NCBI GenBank assembly: GCA_036524775.1 | Contig: DATDBO010000070.1 | Span: forward strand, 1-29,610 | Length of the DNA stretch: 29,610 nt | Direction: 5' to 3' | DNA from: VRUE01 sp036524775 | GTDB taxonomy: Bacteria > Actinomycetota > Thermoleophilia > Solirubrobacterales > 70-9 | Program-made: the position numbers and the translations under genes | In this document: positions 1 to 9,150 of the stretch, one piece after another | Position numbering within the stretch: the first letter of the stretch is position 1 | Layout: every line of letters begins with the position of its first letter | The notes under the pieces: generated by a model | Told to the model about the DNA's origin: nothing | What the model saw: the letters and a program-made list of their open reading frames with translations, nothing else | The model's database searches: none

Positions 1-1
1 G

Positions 2-151
2 ATCTTCGGCGCCGCCGACCCGGCGACGATGGCCCGCGCCCTGCGCGCCGGGGTCGAGGCCGGCTACGCCGCCCGCCGCGCCGGCCGCATCCCCCGCCGC
101 ACCCACGCCGAGGCCTCTACCCCCGAGGAGGGCCTGCCCGAGCTGTCCTAA
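2..151 (+). CDS. thiG: Thiazole synthase ThiG, C-terminal end (partial)
   Basis: Only the last 49 codons are present; the gene runs off the left edge. ThiG is the TIM-barrel enzyme that forms the thiazole phosphate ring of thiamine from 1-deoxy-xylulose 5-phosphate, dehydroglycine and ThiS-thiocarboxylate. The visible tail has the family's closing helix: a Asp-Pro-x-x-Met-Ala start, then a Gly-Val-Glu-Ala-Gly-Tyr stretch, then Ala-Gly-Arg-Ile-Pro-Arg-Arg and an acidic Ser/Thr-Pro-Glu-Glu-Gly tail. That order is typical of ThiG C-termini. It ends in TAA 32 bases before the tRNA gene. The call rests on a short tail, so it is good but not certain. Confidence 0.75.
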   Translation: MFGAADPATMARALRAGVEAGYAARRAGRIPRRTHAEASTPEEGLPELS

Positions 152-183
152 CTCCGCCGCCGCCATCTACCATGGGCAACCAC

Positions 184-257
184 GCCCCTGTAGCTCAGTT
201 GGTTAGAGCGGCGGCCTTTTAAGCCGCGCGGCGCGGGTTCGAATCCCGCCGGGGGCA
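184..257 (+). tRNA. tRNA-Lys (anticodon UUU)
   Basis: A complete 74-base cloverleaf can be folded by eye. It has a 7-bp acceptor stem (one U-G wobble), a 4-bp D stem, a 5-bp anticodon stem GCGGC/GCCGC with loop CTTTTAA, a 5-base variable loop and a 5-bp T stem with loop TTCGAAT. The loop places UUU at positions 34-36, giving lysine. The discriminator is A; CCA is not encoded, since the next bases are CTT. Lower-GC accessory genes follow immediately, but I found no second copy of the tRNA 3' end in the window that would mark an integrated element. Confidence 0.96.
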
Positions 258-277
258 CTTTGACGGCAACCGCTGCG

Positions 278-1027
278 TTATGCGCCGACGAGCTTCGCGG
301 CGGCAACGATGGGCTGCTCTGCCACTACCGTGCGACGGTCTGAGGGAGGGACTCGAAACTCCAGCTCGGACAAGGGATCGATGATGATCGTCACGTCGGG
401 GTCTACGTTCTGCACCAGCTCCTTCCCGTTTACCAGGAGAACGTCCAGCGACTGCCAGGCGGGATTGCGGAGCAGGGCGGAACGCATGACGTCTACCTTC
501 GTAAAGACTGGCATCAAAACGTCCCCCTTCTCCCCGTCGGCATAGGTGACGATGTCGCTTTCCGCCCCTCTCCCCGGAGCTGAAAGGTCCCCCGCGGCGT
601 TTCCTATCGCAAAGACGTCGCCTCGCGCGAGCGCCTCGCGCACTTCCCTCACGGCATCGGGATCGCTGGAGGCCGAACGGATCGCATCCACCAGCTGCGC
701 AGTATCGAGCCGATCGGCCAGGGTAGCGATTACCTCGTCGCTGGACTGTTGCTCTTCCTCCTCGGCGTTTTCGAATGCGGAATCGTCGACCAGCGAGGCG
801 CGCCCGCCGATGAGGTCTGCTTCTCCCTCGCGGATTGCCGCCTGGATATGGACAGGCGCATTGCGGAGGAGGTGCTCCTCGGCAGCCTCAACCGCGCCGA
901 TGAGAGGCGTTACAGCCGCTTGCGGCCTGCCGTTGATCATGACGATGGCAGGCCTGCCAGACCTGACAACCTCCTCGATGACCGATTTGGTGTTGCGCGA
1001 GAGCTCGCGCATATTGACGGTGCCCAT
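278..1027 (-). CDS. Phd/YefM-type antitoxin domain fused to SseB-like domain
   Basis: This is a 249-residue protein. Residues 1-45 fit the Phd/YefM antitoxin DNA-binding fold: a Val-Asn-Met-Arg-Glu-Leu start, Asn-Thr, Val-Ile-Glu-Glu-Val, then a Gly-Arg-Pro-x-Ala-Val strand. Stand-alone Phd antitoxins are about 80-90 residues, so this protein has a long extension. The middle (about 50-150) is acidic and helical. Residues about 155-235 resemble SseB: Val-Leu-Met-Pro-Val-Phe-Thr, then Val-Asn-Gly-Lys-Glu-Leu and a hydrophobic strand ending in Asp-Pro. The ATG at 1027 has an AGGAGG Shine-Dalgarno (1034-1039) six bases upstream, which fixes the start. The upstream DNA carries palindromes overlapping a strong promoter, as expected for an autorepressing antitoxin. 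The Phd domain is fairly sure, the SseB match is moderate, and the function is unknown. Confidence 0.7.
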   Translation of the reverse strand: MGTVNMRELSRNTKSVIEEVVRSGRPAIVMINGRPQAAVTPLIGAVEAAEEHLLRNAPVHIQAAIREGEADLIGGRASLVDDSAFENAEEEEQQSSDEVIATLADRLDTAQLVDAIRSASSDPDAVREVREALARGDVFAIGNAAGDLSAPGRGAESDIVTYADGEKGDVLMPVFTKVDVMRSALLRNPAWQSLDVLLVNGKELVQNVDPDVTIIIDPLSELEFRVPPSDRRTVVAEQPIVAAAKLVGA

Positions 1028-1053
1028 GACGGACCTCCTTTGAACTTAGCTTC

Positions 1054-1108
1054 GACATTGTCGGGCATTTGTCAGACAATGTCAAGGCAAGCTGACCTTT
1101 GTCTGACA
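1054..1108 (-). promoter_or_regulatory. Sigma70-like promoter overlapped by GACA/TGTC palindromes (putative operators)
   Basis: On the minus strand a consensus -35 TTGACA (1080-1085) lies exactly 17 bases from a -10-like GACAAT (1057-1062). A 9-base inverted repeat, GACATTGTC (1054-1062) with GACAATGTC (1075-1083), overlaps both boxes. The spacer holds an 11-base palindrome TTGTCAGACAA (1069-1079), and TGTCTGACA (1100-1108) lies just upstream. All are built from TGTC/GACA half sites. The site precedes the Phd-SseB gene. Repression by that protein is an inference from Phd-family autoregulation. Confidence 0.75.
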
Positions 1109-1139
1109 TTAGCCAGGCGCCAATTCGTGCGATCCGCGT

Positions 1140-1439
1140 TTAAATCGGCGATGGCTCTATCGCCATCAGAAAGATGCCTTCGCCAGGTTCTCCCGTAACG
1201 GCCTCGACCTCCGCGGATGCCAACTGCCTGAGGAGGACCCGATGGCTCCCGCAGGGCCAAAGCAGCCAGTCCCCATCCCAGGGCTTCTCAACGCCGGGGG
1301 TCGGTTTTCCTTCTCGGGCCCGATTCAACGATCTCCAGATCAACCCTCGCGCCTCCGTGTTGAGCTCCGCCATTTGGCTGGCGAAGCGCTCACTTTCAAT
1401 CATCGCCAGGGGCTGGTCACCTTGTGGCGCTTTGCTCAT
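1140..1439 (-). CDS. Small RelE/ParE-like protein (possible toxin)
   Basis: This is a 99-residue protein. The start is chosen at the ATG (1437-1439) that overlaps the TGA of the upstream gene as ATGA, which implies translational coupling. Residues about 20-40 form a helix rich in Arg/Glu. It is followed by Gly-Val-Glu-Lys, a Gly-Asp-Trp-Leu-Leu strand, and a Ser-His-Arg-Val-Leu-Leu-Arg strand. This resembles the helix-then-beta layout of RelE/ParE toxins, in which an Arg-Val-Leu-Tyr strand is typical. The next gene downstream is the Phd-type protein, a common partner of RelE-fold toxins, although that gene has its own promoter. The resemblance is by eye and weak; it could be an unrelated small protein. 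Confidence 0.45.
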   Translation of the reverse strand: MSKAPQGDQPLAMIESERFASQMAELNTEARGLIWRSLNRAREGKPTPGVEKPWDGDWLLWPCGSHRVLLRQLASAEVEAVTGEPGEGIFLMAIEPSPI

Positions 1440-1891
1440 GGCGTTCTGACGATCTTGTAGCGGCGCGAGATGGCTCCTCGGCCGCTGGTCAGCACCAGGC
1501 GGACCCTGACGCGCTTTGAGAAGTCCCACTTGGCCGTCCCGGGGACCATGTTGCTGCCATCTACGGCCTGCAGGTCAACCCATCCATTCTGGTCGTCATC
1601 TGGTCCGATGTGCCAGGGAGTCTTCGGTTCCATGAATGGTCCGGCCTTCTCGGCCACGCGACGCTTGAAAATGCTCTGCTTGTGCAGTACCTCGAAGTCT
1701 CGAACTTTCACCGAGCGCACCGGGCTGCGATTGCGAACCTCGACCCGTATGCCGTCTGAAGCCCGATGCTCGGATTTAGCGGTAACGCGGAGCGAGACAC
1801 GACGGTCCAAGGCATATCGGGTGATGTTCCAAGCCAGCGCCACGACCCCTGCCGCGGATCCGGCGACTTTGGCGACCTCCAACCCGGTCAT
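1436..1891 (-). CDS. Membrane-anchored protein of unknown function
   Basis: I do not recognise this 151-residue protein. Residues about 8-27 are a single hydrophobic segment (Val-Ala-Gly-Ser-Ala-Ala-Gly-Val-Val-Ala-Leu-Ala). The rest is soluble and basic, with alternating strand-like stretches and no cysteines. The ATG at 1891 has a GGAGG Shine-Dalgarno at 1896-1900. Its stop overlaps the start of the next gene as ATGA, so the two are almost certainly co-translated. Base composition is lower in GC than the purine genes nearby, which fits an accessory origin. A role as the immunity or delivery partner of its neighbour is possible but has no direct support. Confidence 0.6.
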   Translation of the reverse strand: MTGLEVAKVAGSAAGVVALAWNITRYALDRRVSLRVTAKSEHRASDGIRVEVRNRSPVRSVKVRDFEVLHKQSIFKRRVAEKAGPFMEPKTPWHIGPDDDQNGWVDLQAVDGSNMVPGTAKWDFSKRVRVRLVLTSGRGAISRRYKIVRTP

Positions 1892-1959
1892 TCTCCCTCC
1901 CTGTTGCGGCGCCTATTTATGGCCGAGTTTGCGCCACCCGGGCGAGTGTATGGGCTTGG

Positions 1960-2250
1960 TTGATCTCACGCAATTGGTGGGCGGCGCTTGAGCCAATCCT
2001 CGCCCGCCTCGCCGTGGACGAGCGCAGGCAGGGGAAGGGGCTTGGCGCGTCCCTGCTCAACGATGCGTTCGAACGGATATGCCGAGCCGCACGGGAGGTC
2101 GCCGTACGAGCGGTAGTCGTGCATGCGATCGACGAGGCGGCGGCGGACTTCTACGAGCGTTTCGGTTTTCGCAACCTCAGCACTGCGCCGCGGACACTGA
2201 TGGTGACGCTGGCCGAGCTTCGCAGCGCCGGCTATTTGGGCCTGCTCTAG
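1960..2250 (+). pseudogene. Truncated GNAT acetyltransferase (C-terminal half)
   Basis: The readable part (from about 1990) is the acetyl-CoA-binding half of a GNAT acetyltransferase. It has a Leu-Ala-Val-Asp strand, then Arg-Arg-Gln-Gly-Lys-Gly-Leu-Gly, which fits the family's Q/R-x-x-G-x-G/A loop. It ends with Ala-Ala-Asp-Phe-Tyr-Glu-Arg-Phe-Gly-Phe and a Thr-Leu-Met strand. This resembles TacT-type toxins, which are about 160-170 residues long, so roughly the first 70 residues are absent. The only in-frame starts are a TTG at 1960 and later codons, with no matching N-terminal half upstream. The usual ribbon-helix-helix antitoxin gene is also missing. It is most likely a decayed remnant. 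Confidence 0.7.
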
Positions 2251-2325
2251 GCTGATCGAGAAATGTGTTCTGCTAGGCAGATGTGAGCGAAGGCCCGCTA
2301 CATTCCCGCCGCCCGCTTCGACGCT

Positions 2326-2481
2326 ATGCGCGACGACGGCGTCTCCGTCTTCGGCTCGGCGCGGATCGGCGAGGTCCTGATCTCTCCGGACGACAAAGAG
2401 CTGCTGCTCACTGCGGAGACCCCCGAGGAAGTCTGCGACCACGTCCGCCGGGCAACCGAGGCCCAGAAGCAGCTGACCTGA
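2326..2481 (+). CDS. Small ORF of unknown function, possibly 5'-damaged
   Basis: This is a 51-residue reading frame from an ATG at 2326 to TGA at 2479-2481. The same frame is open back to 2287, where it is preceded by ATG-TGA (2281-2286), a start followed at once by a stop. The product is acidic with a strand-rich first half (Val-Ser-Val-Phe-Gly-Ser-Ala-Arg) and a C-terminal helix ending Ala-Gln-Lys-Gln-Leu-Thr. Codons are GC-rich at third positions, as in real genes here. I do not recognise a family. It may be a remnant whose true start was lost. It converges on purH, 15 bases away. Confidence 0.35.
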   Translation: MRDDGVSVFGSARIGEVLISPDDKELLLTAETPEEVCDHVRRATEAQKQLT

Positions 2482-2496
2482 TCCGCGCTCGGCGCC

Positions 2497-4105
<1,609 letters not shown>

Positions 4106-4113
<8 letters not shown>

Positions 4114-4726
4114 CGGTCAGGACGACCCGGGGGTCGCTCGCGTCGATCCTAACCATGCCCCTGGCGATCATGCCGATCGCCTCCGAGTAGAGCTCGTGCT
4201 CGACCGCGTGGATCGCCTCCTCCAGCTCGCCCCGGTCGCGCCCCGGCGGCACCGGCACCTCGCGCTGCAGGATCGGCGGCCCGGTGTCGACGCCCTCGTC
4301 GACGAAGTGGACGGTCACGCCGGTCGTCTCGACCCTGGCGTCGAGCGCCTGCCCGATCGCGTCGAGTCCGGGGAAGGCCGGCAGCAGCGCCGGGTGGACG
4401 TTGACGACGCGGTATCGGAAGCGGGCGACGAAGGCGGGGGAGAGGAGCTGCATGTAGCCGGCGAGGACGACCAGGTCGGCGCCGCGCCCCTCGATCCACT
4501 CGGCCATGGCGACGTCGCGCGCTTCGCGGCCGGCGAAGTCCTCGCGCGGGAAGACCGCGGCTTCGACCCCCGCCGCGCGCGCCCGCTCCAGCGCCCGCGC
4601 CTCGGGCTTGTCGGAGCCGACGCCGACCACCTCGATCCCCTCGCGCCCGTGCAGCGTGTCGAGGATCGCCTGGAGATTGGTCCCCGACCCCGAGGCGAGC
4701 ACGACGAGCTTGAAGCCGGCTTCCAC
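4106..4726 (-). CDS. purN: Phosphoribosylglycinamide formyltransferase PurN
   Basis: PurN transfers a formyl group from 10-formyl-THF to GAR, giving FGAR, the third step of purine synthesis. It has 206 residues (family about 190-215). The phosphate-binding Gly-Ser-Gly-Thr-Asn-Leu-Gln lies at 13-19. The catalytic triad of the family is visible as Asn109 and His111 in Val-Asn-Val-His-Pro, and Asp147 in Asp-Glu-Gly-Val-Asp-Thr-Gly. The start is a GTG at 4726; the nearby ATG is in another frame. A GATAAT box ends six bases upstream of that GTG, so the mRNA may be leaderless. It is first in a purN-purH operon. Confidence 0.97.
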
Positions 4727-4731
4727 ACTGG

Positions 4732-4738
4732 CATTATC
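4732..4738. promoter_or_regulatory. Overlapping divergent -10 elements between purN and the NMO-type gene
   Basis: The 17-base gap between two divergent GTG starts holds one AT-rich patch. On the minus strand it reads GATAAT (4733-4738), six bases before the purN GTG. On the plus strand it reads CATTAT (4732-4737), six bases before the GTG at 4744. There is no Shine-Dalgarno on either side. This is the layout expected of two leaderless transcripts. No convincing -35 box was seen. Confidence 0.45.
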
Positions 4739-4743
4739 GCGGC

Positions 4744-5592
4744 GTGACCTTTCTCGAAAACCTCGGCCTGGCGACCCCCGTCGTCCAGGCGGGCATGGGC
4801 GGGGGCATCAGCCGGCACGAGCTGGCCGTGGCGGTGTCCGAGGCCGGCGGGCTGGGGACGATCGCCGTGCTCGGCCCGGAGGCGATCGCAGAGGAGCTGG
4901 CCGCGGCGCGGTCGCTGACCGAGAGGCCGATCGCGGTCAACCTGCTGCTCCCCTTCGCCGAGCGGAGCTGGTTCGAGGCGGCGGCCGGCGCCGACGTCGT
5001 CGTCACCTTCTGGGGCGCGCCGAAGCGCCTGGCCGCCGCTGGCGCCTGGATCCACCAGTGCGGCTCGGTCGAGGAGGCGCAGGCGGCCTACGCTGCCGGC
5101 GCCGACGCGGCGATCGTCCAGGGCGTCGAGGCTGGCGGCCACGTCCGCGGCGAGCTGCCGTCGCTCGAGCTGCTCGAGCGCGCCCGGGCGGCGCTGCCGG
5201 ACGACTTTCCGTTGCTCCTGGCCGGCGGGATCGCCGCGCGCGAGGACGTGCGCCGCGCGCTCGACGCCGGAGCGAGCGCCGCCGCCGCCGGCACCCGCTT
5301 CCTGCTCTCCGAGGAGAGCCGCGCCCACGCCGAGTACAAGCGCCGCCTGCTCGGCGCCGAGGAGACGATCCTCACCGAGCTGTTCGGCCTCGGCTGGCCG
5401 GAGGCGCCTCACCGCGTGGTCCCGAACGGCGCCACTGAAAGCGGCTCCGACGAGCCGCTGCCGCCGCTGGCCGCGACCGACGACGGCCCGCCCGAGCTGG
5501 TCGACACCGGCCCGCTCTACGCGGGCGAGACGGTCGCGCGCATCGACGAGATCCGCCCCGCCGCGGAGATCGTCGCCGAGCTGACGCCCTAG
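4744..5592 (+). CDS. Nitronate monooxygenase / FabK-type FMN flavoprotein
   Basis: This is a 282-residue TIM-barrel flavoprotein of the NPD (2-nitropropane dioxygenase) superfamily. Members oxidise nitronates or, as FabK, reduce enoyl-ACP. It begins with Pro-Val-Val-Gln-Ala-Gly-Met-Gly-Gly (12-20). It carries the FMN-binding Val-Gln-Gly-Val-Glu-Ala-Gly-Gly-His (125-133), Ala-Gly-Gly-Ile-Ala (160-164) and Gly-Thr-Arg-Phe (183-186). The His in Gly-Gly-His is the usual active-site position. The length is somewhat short for a 310-360 residue family. It starts with GTG, 17 bases from the divergent purN start. Its TAG stop and that of purF share the palindrome CTAG at 5589-5592. The substrate cannot be told. 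Confidence 0.8.
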   Translation: MTFLENLGLATPVVQAGMGGGISRHELAVAVSEAGGLGTIAVLGPEAIAEELAAARSLTERPIAVNLLLPFAERSWFEAAAGADVVVTFWGAPKRLAAAGAWIHQCGSVEEAQAAYAAGADAAIVQGVEAGGHVRGELPSLELLERARAALPDDFPLLLAGGIAAREDVRRALDAGASAAAAGTRFLLSEESRAHAEYKRRLLGAEETILTELFGLGWPEAPHRVVPNGATESGSDEPLPPLAATDDGPPELVDTGPLYAGETVARIDEIRPAAEIVAELTP

Positions 5593-5825
5593 CCGCCGGC
5601 GGGGACCACAGCCACGTTCTCGAGGGCGAATTTGCCATTCGCCTCCTCGGGGTCCCCCAGCGGGTAGCGCCCGGTGAAGCAGGCGTCGCAGTGGTCCTCG
5701 GGCGGGGTCCCCACCGCCTCGTAGACGCCCTCCATCGAGAGGTAGGCGAGCGAGTCGGCGCCCAGCTCGTCGGCGATCTCCTCGATCGTGCGTTCGTGGG
5801 CGATCATCTCCTCGCGGGTCGACAT
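5589..5825 (-). pseudogene. purF: PurF C-terminal segment, separated by an in-frame stop
   Basis: This is the last part of amidophosphoribosyltransferase, in the same frame as the upstream piece. The frame is open from 5864 with a Pro-Pro-Ile-Arg-His-Pro-Cys-His-Tyr-Gly stretch that belongs to PurF. The first ATG is at 5825 (Met-Ser-Thr-Arg-Glu-Glu-Met-Ile-Ala-His). It includes the conserved Leu-Ala-Tyr-Leu-Ser helix region and the His-Cys-Asp-Ala-Cys-Phe-Thr-Gly motif near the C-terminus. No Shine-Dalgarno is evident before that ATG, so separate expression is doubtful. It should be read as one gene with the 5865-7034 feature. Confidence 0.85.
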
Positions 5826-5864
5826 GTCGACTCCGTAGTGGCAGGGGTGGCGGATCGGCGGCGC

Positions 5865-7034
5865 CTAGATCCGCTGGTGCACCTCGCTGGCGCCGGCGTC
5901 GCGCAGAATGCCGACGATTTGCCGGGTCGTGTTGCCGCGCACGATCGAGTCGTCGACGACGACAATCCGCCGGCCGGCGATTATCTCCGGCAGCGGGTTG
6001 AACTTGAGCCGCAGGCCGCGCTTGCGCAGCTCCTGCCCGGGCTGGATGAAGGTGCGGGCGACGTAGCGGTTCTTGATCAGCCCGTCGTCGCGCGGTAGCC
6101 CCGAGGCGCGGGCGAACCCCGCCGCCGCCGGGTTGCCGGAGTCGGGCACCGAGATCACCAGGTCGGCGTCGACCGGCGCCTCGTCCCAGAGGATCTCGCC
6201 CATCCGACCGCGAACCTGCTGCAGCACCTTGCCCTCGAGCCGGCTGTCGGGGCGGGAGAAGTAGATGTGCTCGAAGACGCAGTGGGCGGGACGGCCGGCT
6301 TTGACCACCTGGCGCGTCTCGAGGCCGCGCTCGGTCAGGGAGACCATCTCCCCCGGCCGCACTTCGCGCAGCAGCTCGGCGCCGACGATGTCGAAGGCGC
6401 AGCTCTCCGAGGCGACGACGAAGCGCTCGCCCAGCCGCCCCAGCGAGAGCGGTCGCACGCCGTGCGGATCGCGGAAGGCGACGATCGCGCGCTTGGTCAT
6501 CACGACGGTCGAGTAGGCGCCCTGCAGGCGCGGCATCACGTCAGTGACCGCGTCCTCGACCAGCTTGCCCTCGTGGGAGGAGATCAGCGCCGCGATGATC
6601 TCCGAGTCCGAGGTGCCGCGGAAGGCGATCCCGCCCTCCTTCAGCTCGTTCCACAGCTCGACCGCGTTGGTCAGGTTGCCGTTGTGGGCCAGCGCCAGCT
6701 CGCGCCCGTCGTCGCGCCAGACCGGCTGCGCGTTCTCCCACGAGCCGCCGCCGGTGGTCGAGTAGCGCACGTGGCCGATCGCCATGTCGCCCTCCAGCGC
6801 GCGCAGCTTCTCCTCGTCGAAGACCTGGGAGACGAGCCCCGAGTCCCGCATCGTGGTGATGTGGCCGCCCTCGCAGGTGGCGATCCCGGCCGACTCCTGG
6901 CCGCGGTGCTGCAGCGCGTAGAGGCCGAAGTAGGCGAGGCGGGCGACGTCGTGGCCGGGCGCGTATATGCCGAAGACGCCGCATTCCTCGCGCGGCGAAT
7001 CGCGATCTATCTGCTGCCCCTGGGGCGGAGTCAA
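5865..7034 (-). CDS. purF: Amidophosphoribosyltransferase PurF, cut short by an internal TAG
   Basis: PurF makes phosphoribosylamine from PRPP and glutamine, the committed purine step. The 389 residues up to the TAG hold the N-terminal nucleophile glutaminase domain. Cys18 in Glu-Glu-Cys-Gly-Val-Phe-Gly follows a short propeptide, and Leu-Gln-His-Arg-Gly-Gln-Glu-Ser is present. The phosphoribosyltransferase domain has the PRPP loop Val-Val-Asp-Asp-Ser-Ile-Val-Arg-Gly. A TAG at 5865-5867 stands where relatives have the Ser of Arg-Ile-Ser-x-Pro-Pro-Ile. The frame then continues for 91 typical PurF residues. The full frame 5589-7034 would give about 481 residues, normal for PurF. The start is a TTG at 7034 with GAGGAAAG upstream. 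It lies 49 bases downstream of the sugar-importer ATPase gene, on the same strand. Confidence 0.9.
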   Translation of the reverse strand: MTPPQGQQIDRDSPREECGVFGIYAPGHDVARLAYFGLYALQHRGQESAGIATCEGGHITTMRDSGLVSQVFDEEKLRALEGDMAIGHVRYSTTGGGSWENAQPVWRDDGRELALAHNGNLTNAVELWNELKEGGIAFRGTSDSEIIAALISSHEGKLVEDAVTDVMPRLQGAYSTVVMTKRAIVAFRDPHGVRPLSLGRLGERFVVASESCAFDIVGAELLREVRPGEMVSLTERGLETRQVVKAGRPAHCVFEHIYFSRPDSRLEGKVLQQVRGRMGEILWDEAPVDADLVISVPDSGNPAAAGFARASGLPRDDGLIKNRYVARTFIQPGQELRKRGLRLKFNPLPEIIAGRRIVVVDDSIVRGNTTRQIVGILRDAGASEVHQRI

Positions 7035-7083
7035 AGCCCGCTTTCCTCGCGTTGGAGAAGGACGTGACGCGCAGGCAGACTGC

Positions 7084-8295
<1,212 letters not shown>

Positions 8296-8305
8296 CGGTA
8301 GCTCC

Positions 8306-9148
8306 TTATCCCTTGACCGCCCCCGCCGTCAGGCCGGAGACGATGCGGCGCTGGAAGAAGAGGACGAAGACGATGATCGGCACGGTGACGACGACGGCAG
8401 CGGCCGCGATGCTGCCGGTCGGTTCGGTGAACGAGGACTCGCCGGTGAAGAAGGCGAGTGCCGCCGGCACCGTCCGCGACGCGTCCGAGGAGGTCAGCGA
8501 GATCGCGAAGAGGAAGTCGTTCCAGGCGAAGATGAAGACGAGGATCGCCGCCGTGAACATGCCCGGCGCGGCGAGCGGCGCGATCACCTTGGTGAAGGCC
8601 TGGAAGGGCGTCGCGCCGTCGACCTGAGCCGCTTGCTCGAGCTCCCAGGGGATCTCGCGGAAGAAGGCGGTGAGCGCGTAGATCGCCAGCGGCAGCGAGA
8701 AGGTCAGGTAGGGGATGATCAGCCCCGGATAGGTGTCGTAGAGGCCGAGCGAGCGCCACATGTCGAACAGCGGCCCGATCGTCGAGATCGGCGGGAACAT
8801 CGCGATCGCGAGCGCCCCGGCGAGGATCAGCCGCTTGCCGGGGAACTCGAGCCGGGCGATCGCGTAGGCGGCGAAGGAGGCGAGCACGATCGAGATCACC
8901 GTGGTCGAGAGCGCGATCAGGATCGAGTTGATCAGCGGTTTGATGAAGGGGCTGTCGTCGACCCCGCCTTCGAACAGGGTTTCGTAGTTTTCGAAGGAGA
9001 TCTCGCTGGGGATGAAGCGCCCGTCGGCGACCGCTTCGGTCGGCTTCAGCGAGAGCGAGATCAGCCACAGCACCGGGATCAGCGCGAAGGCGAGCACGAC
9101 GACGATGCCGATGCTCCAGAGGACGTACTCGCGGCTTCCCCGTTCCAT
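8306..9148 (-). CDS. sugB: Sugar ABC transporter permease (SugB/MalG type)
   Basis: This is a 280-residue inner-membrane permease with about six hydrophobic segments. The first spans residues 10-30. The coupling EAA-type loop reads Glu-Gln-Ala-Ala-Gln-Val-Asp-Gly-Ala, followed by Pro-Leu-Ala-Ala-Pro-Gly, as in MalG-like CUT1 permeases. The ATG at 9148 lies two bases after the stop of the upstream permease and has GGGGAG upstream; longer in-frame readings reach into the neighbouring gene and are discounted. It ends Ala-Val-Lys-Gly, a common MalG-type tail. It works as a heterodimer with the next permease. Confidence 0.93.
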   Translation of the reverse strand: MERGSREYVLWSIGIVVVLAFALIPVLWLISLSLKPTEAVADGRFIPSEISFENYETLFEGGVDDSPFIKPLINSILIALSTTVISIVLASFAAYAIARLEFPGKRLILAGALAIAMFPPISTIGPLFDMWRSLGLYDTYPGLIIPYLTFSLPLAIYALTAFFREIPWELEQAAQVDGATPFQAFTKVIAPLAAPGMFTAAILVFIFAWNDFLFAISLTSSDASRTVPAALAFFTGESSFTEPTGSIAAAAVVVTVPIIVFVLFFQRRIVSGLTAGAVKG

Positions 9149-9150
9149 CG

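Noticed and set aside
184..2481. Prophage or integrative element bounded by tRNA-Lys
   Set aside because: No integrase and no repeat of the tRNA 3' end were found, so only a small accessory patch can be claimed.
5826..5864. Frameshift as the cause of the split purF
   Set aside because: The two parts are in the same frame, with 13 PurF-like codons between the TAG and the first downstream ATG. Only a stop codon separates them.
5865..5867. Genome-wide recoding of TAG
   Set aside because: Many intact neighbouring genes end in TAG at the expected length, including purL, purC, sugC, P450 and clpB.
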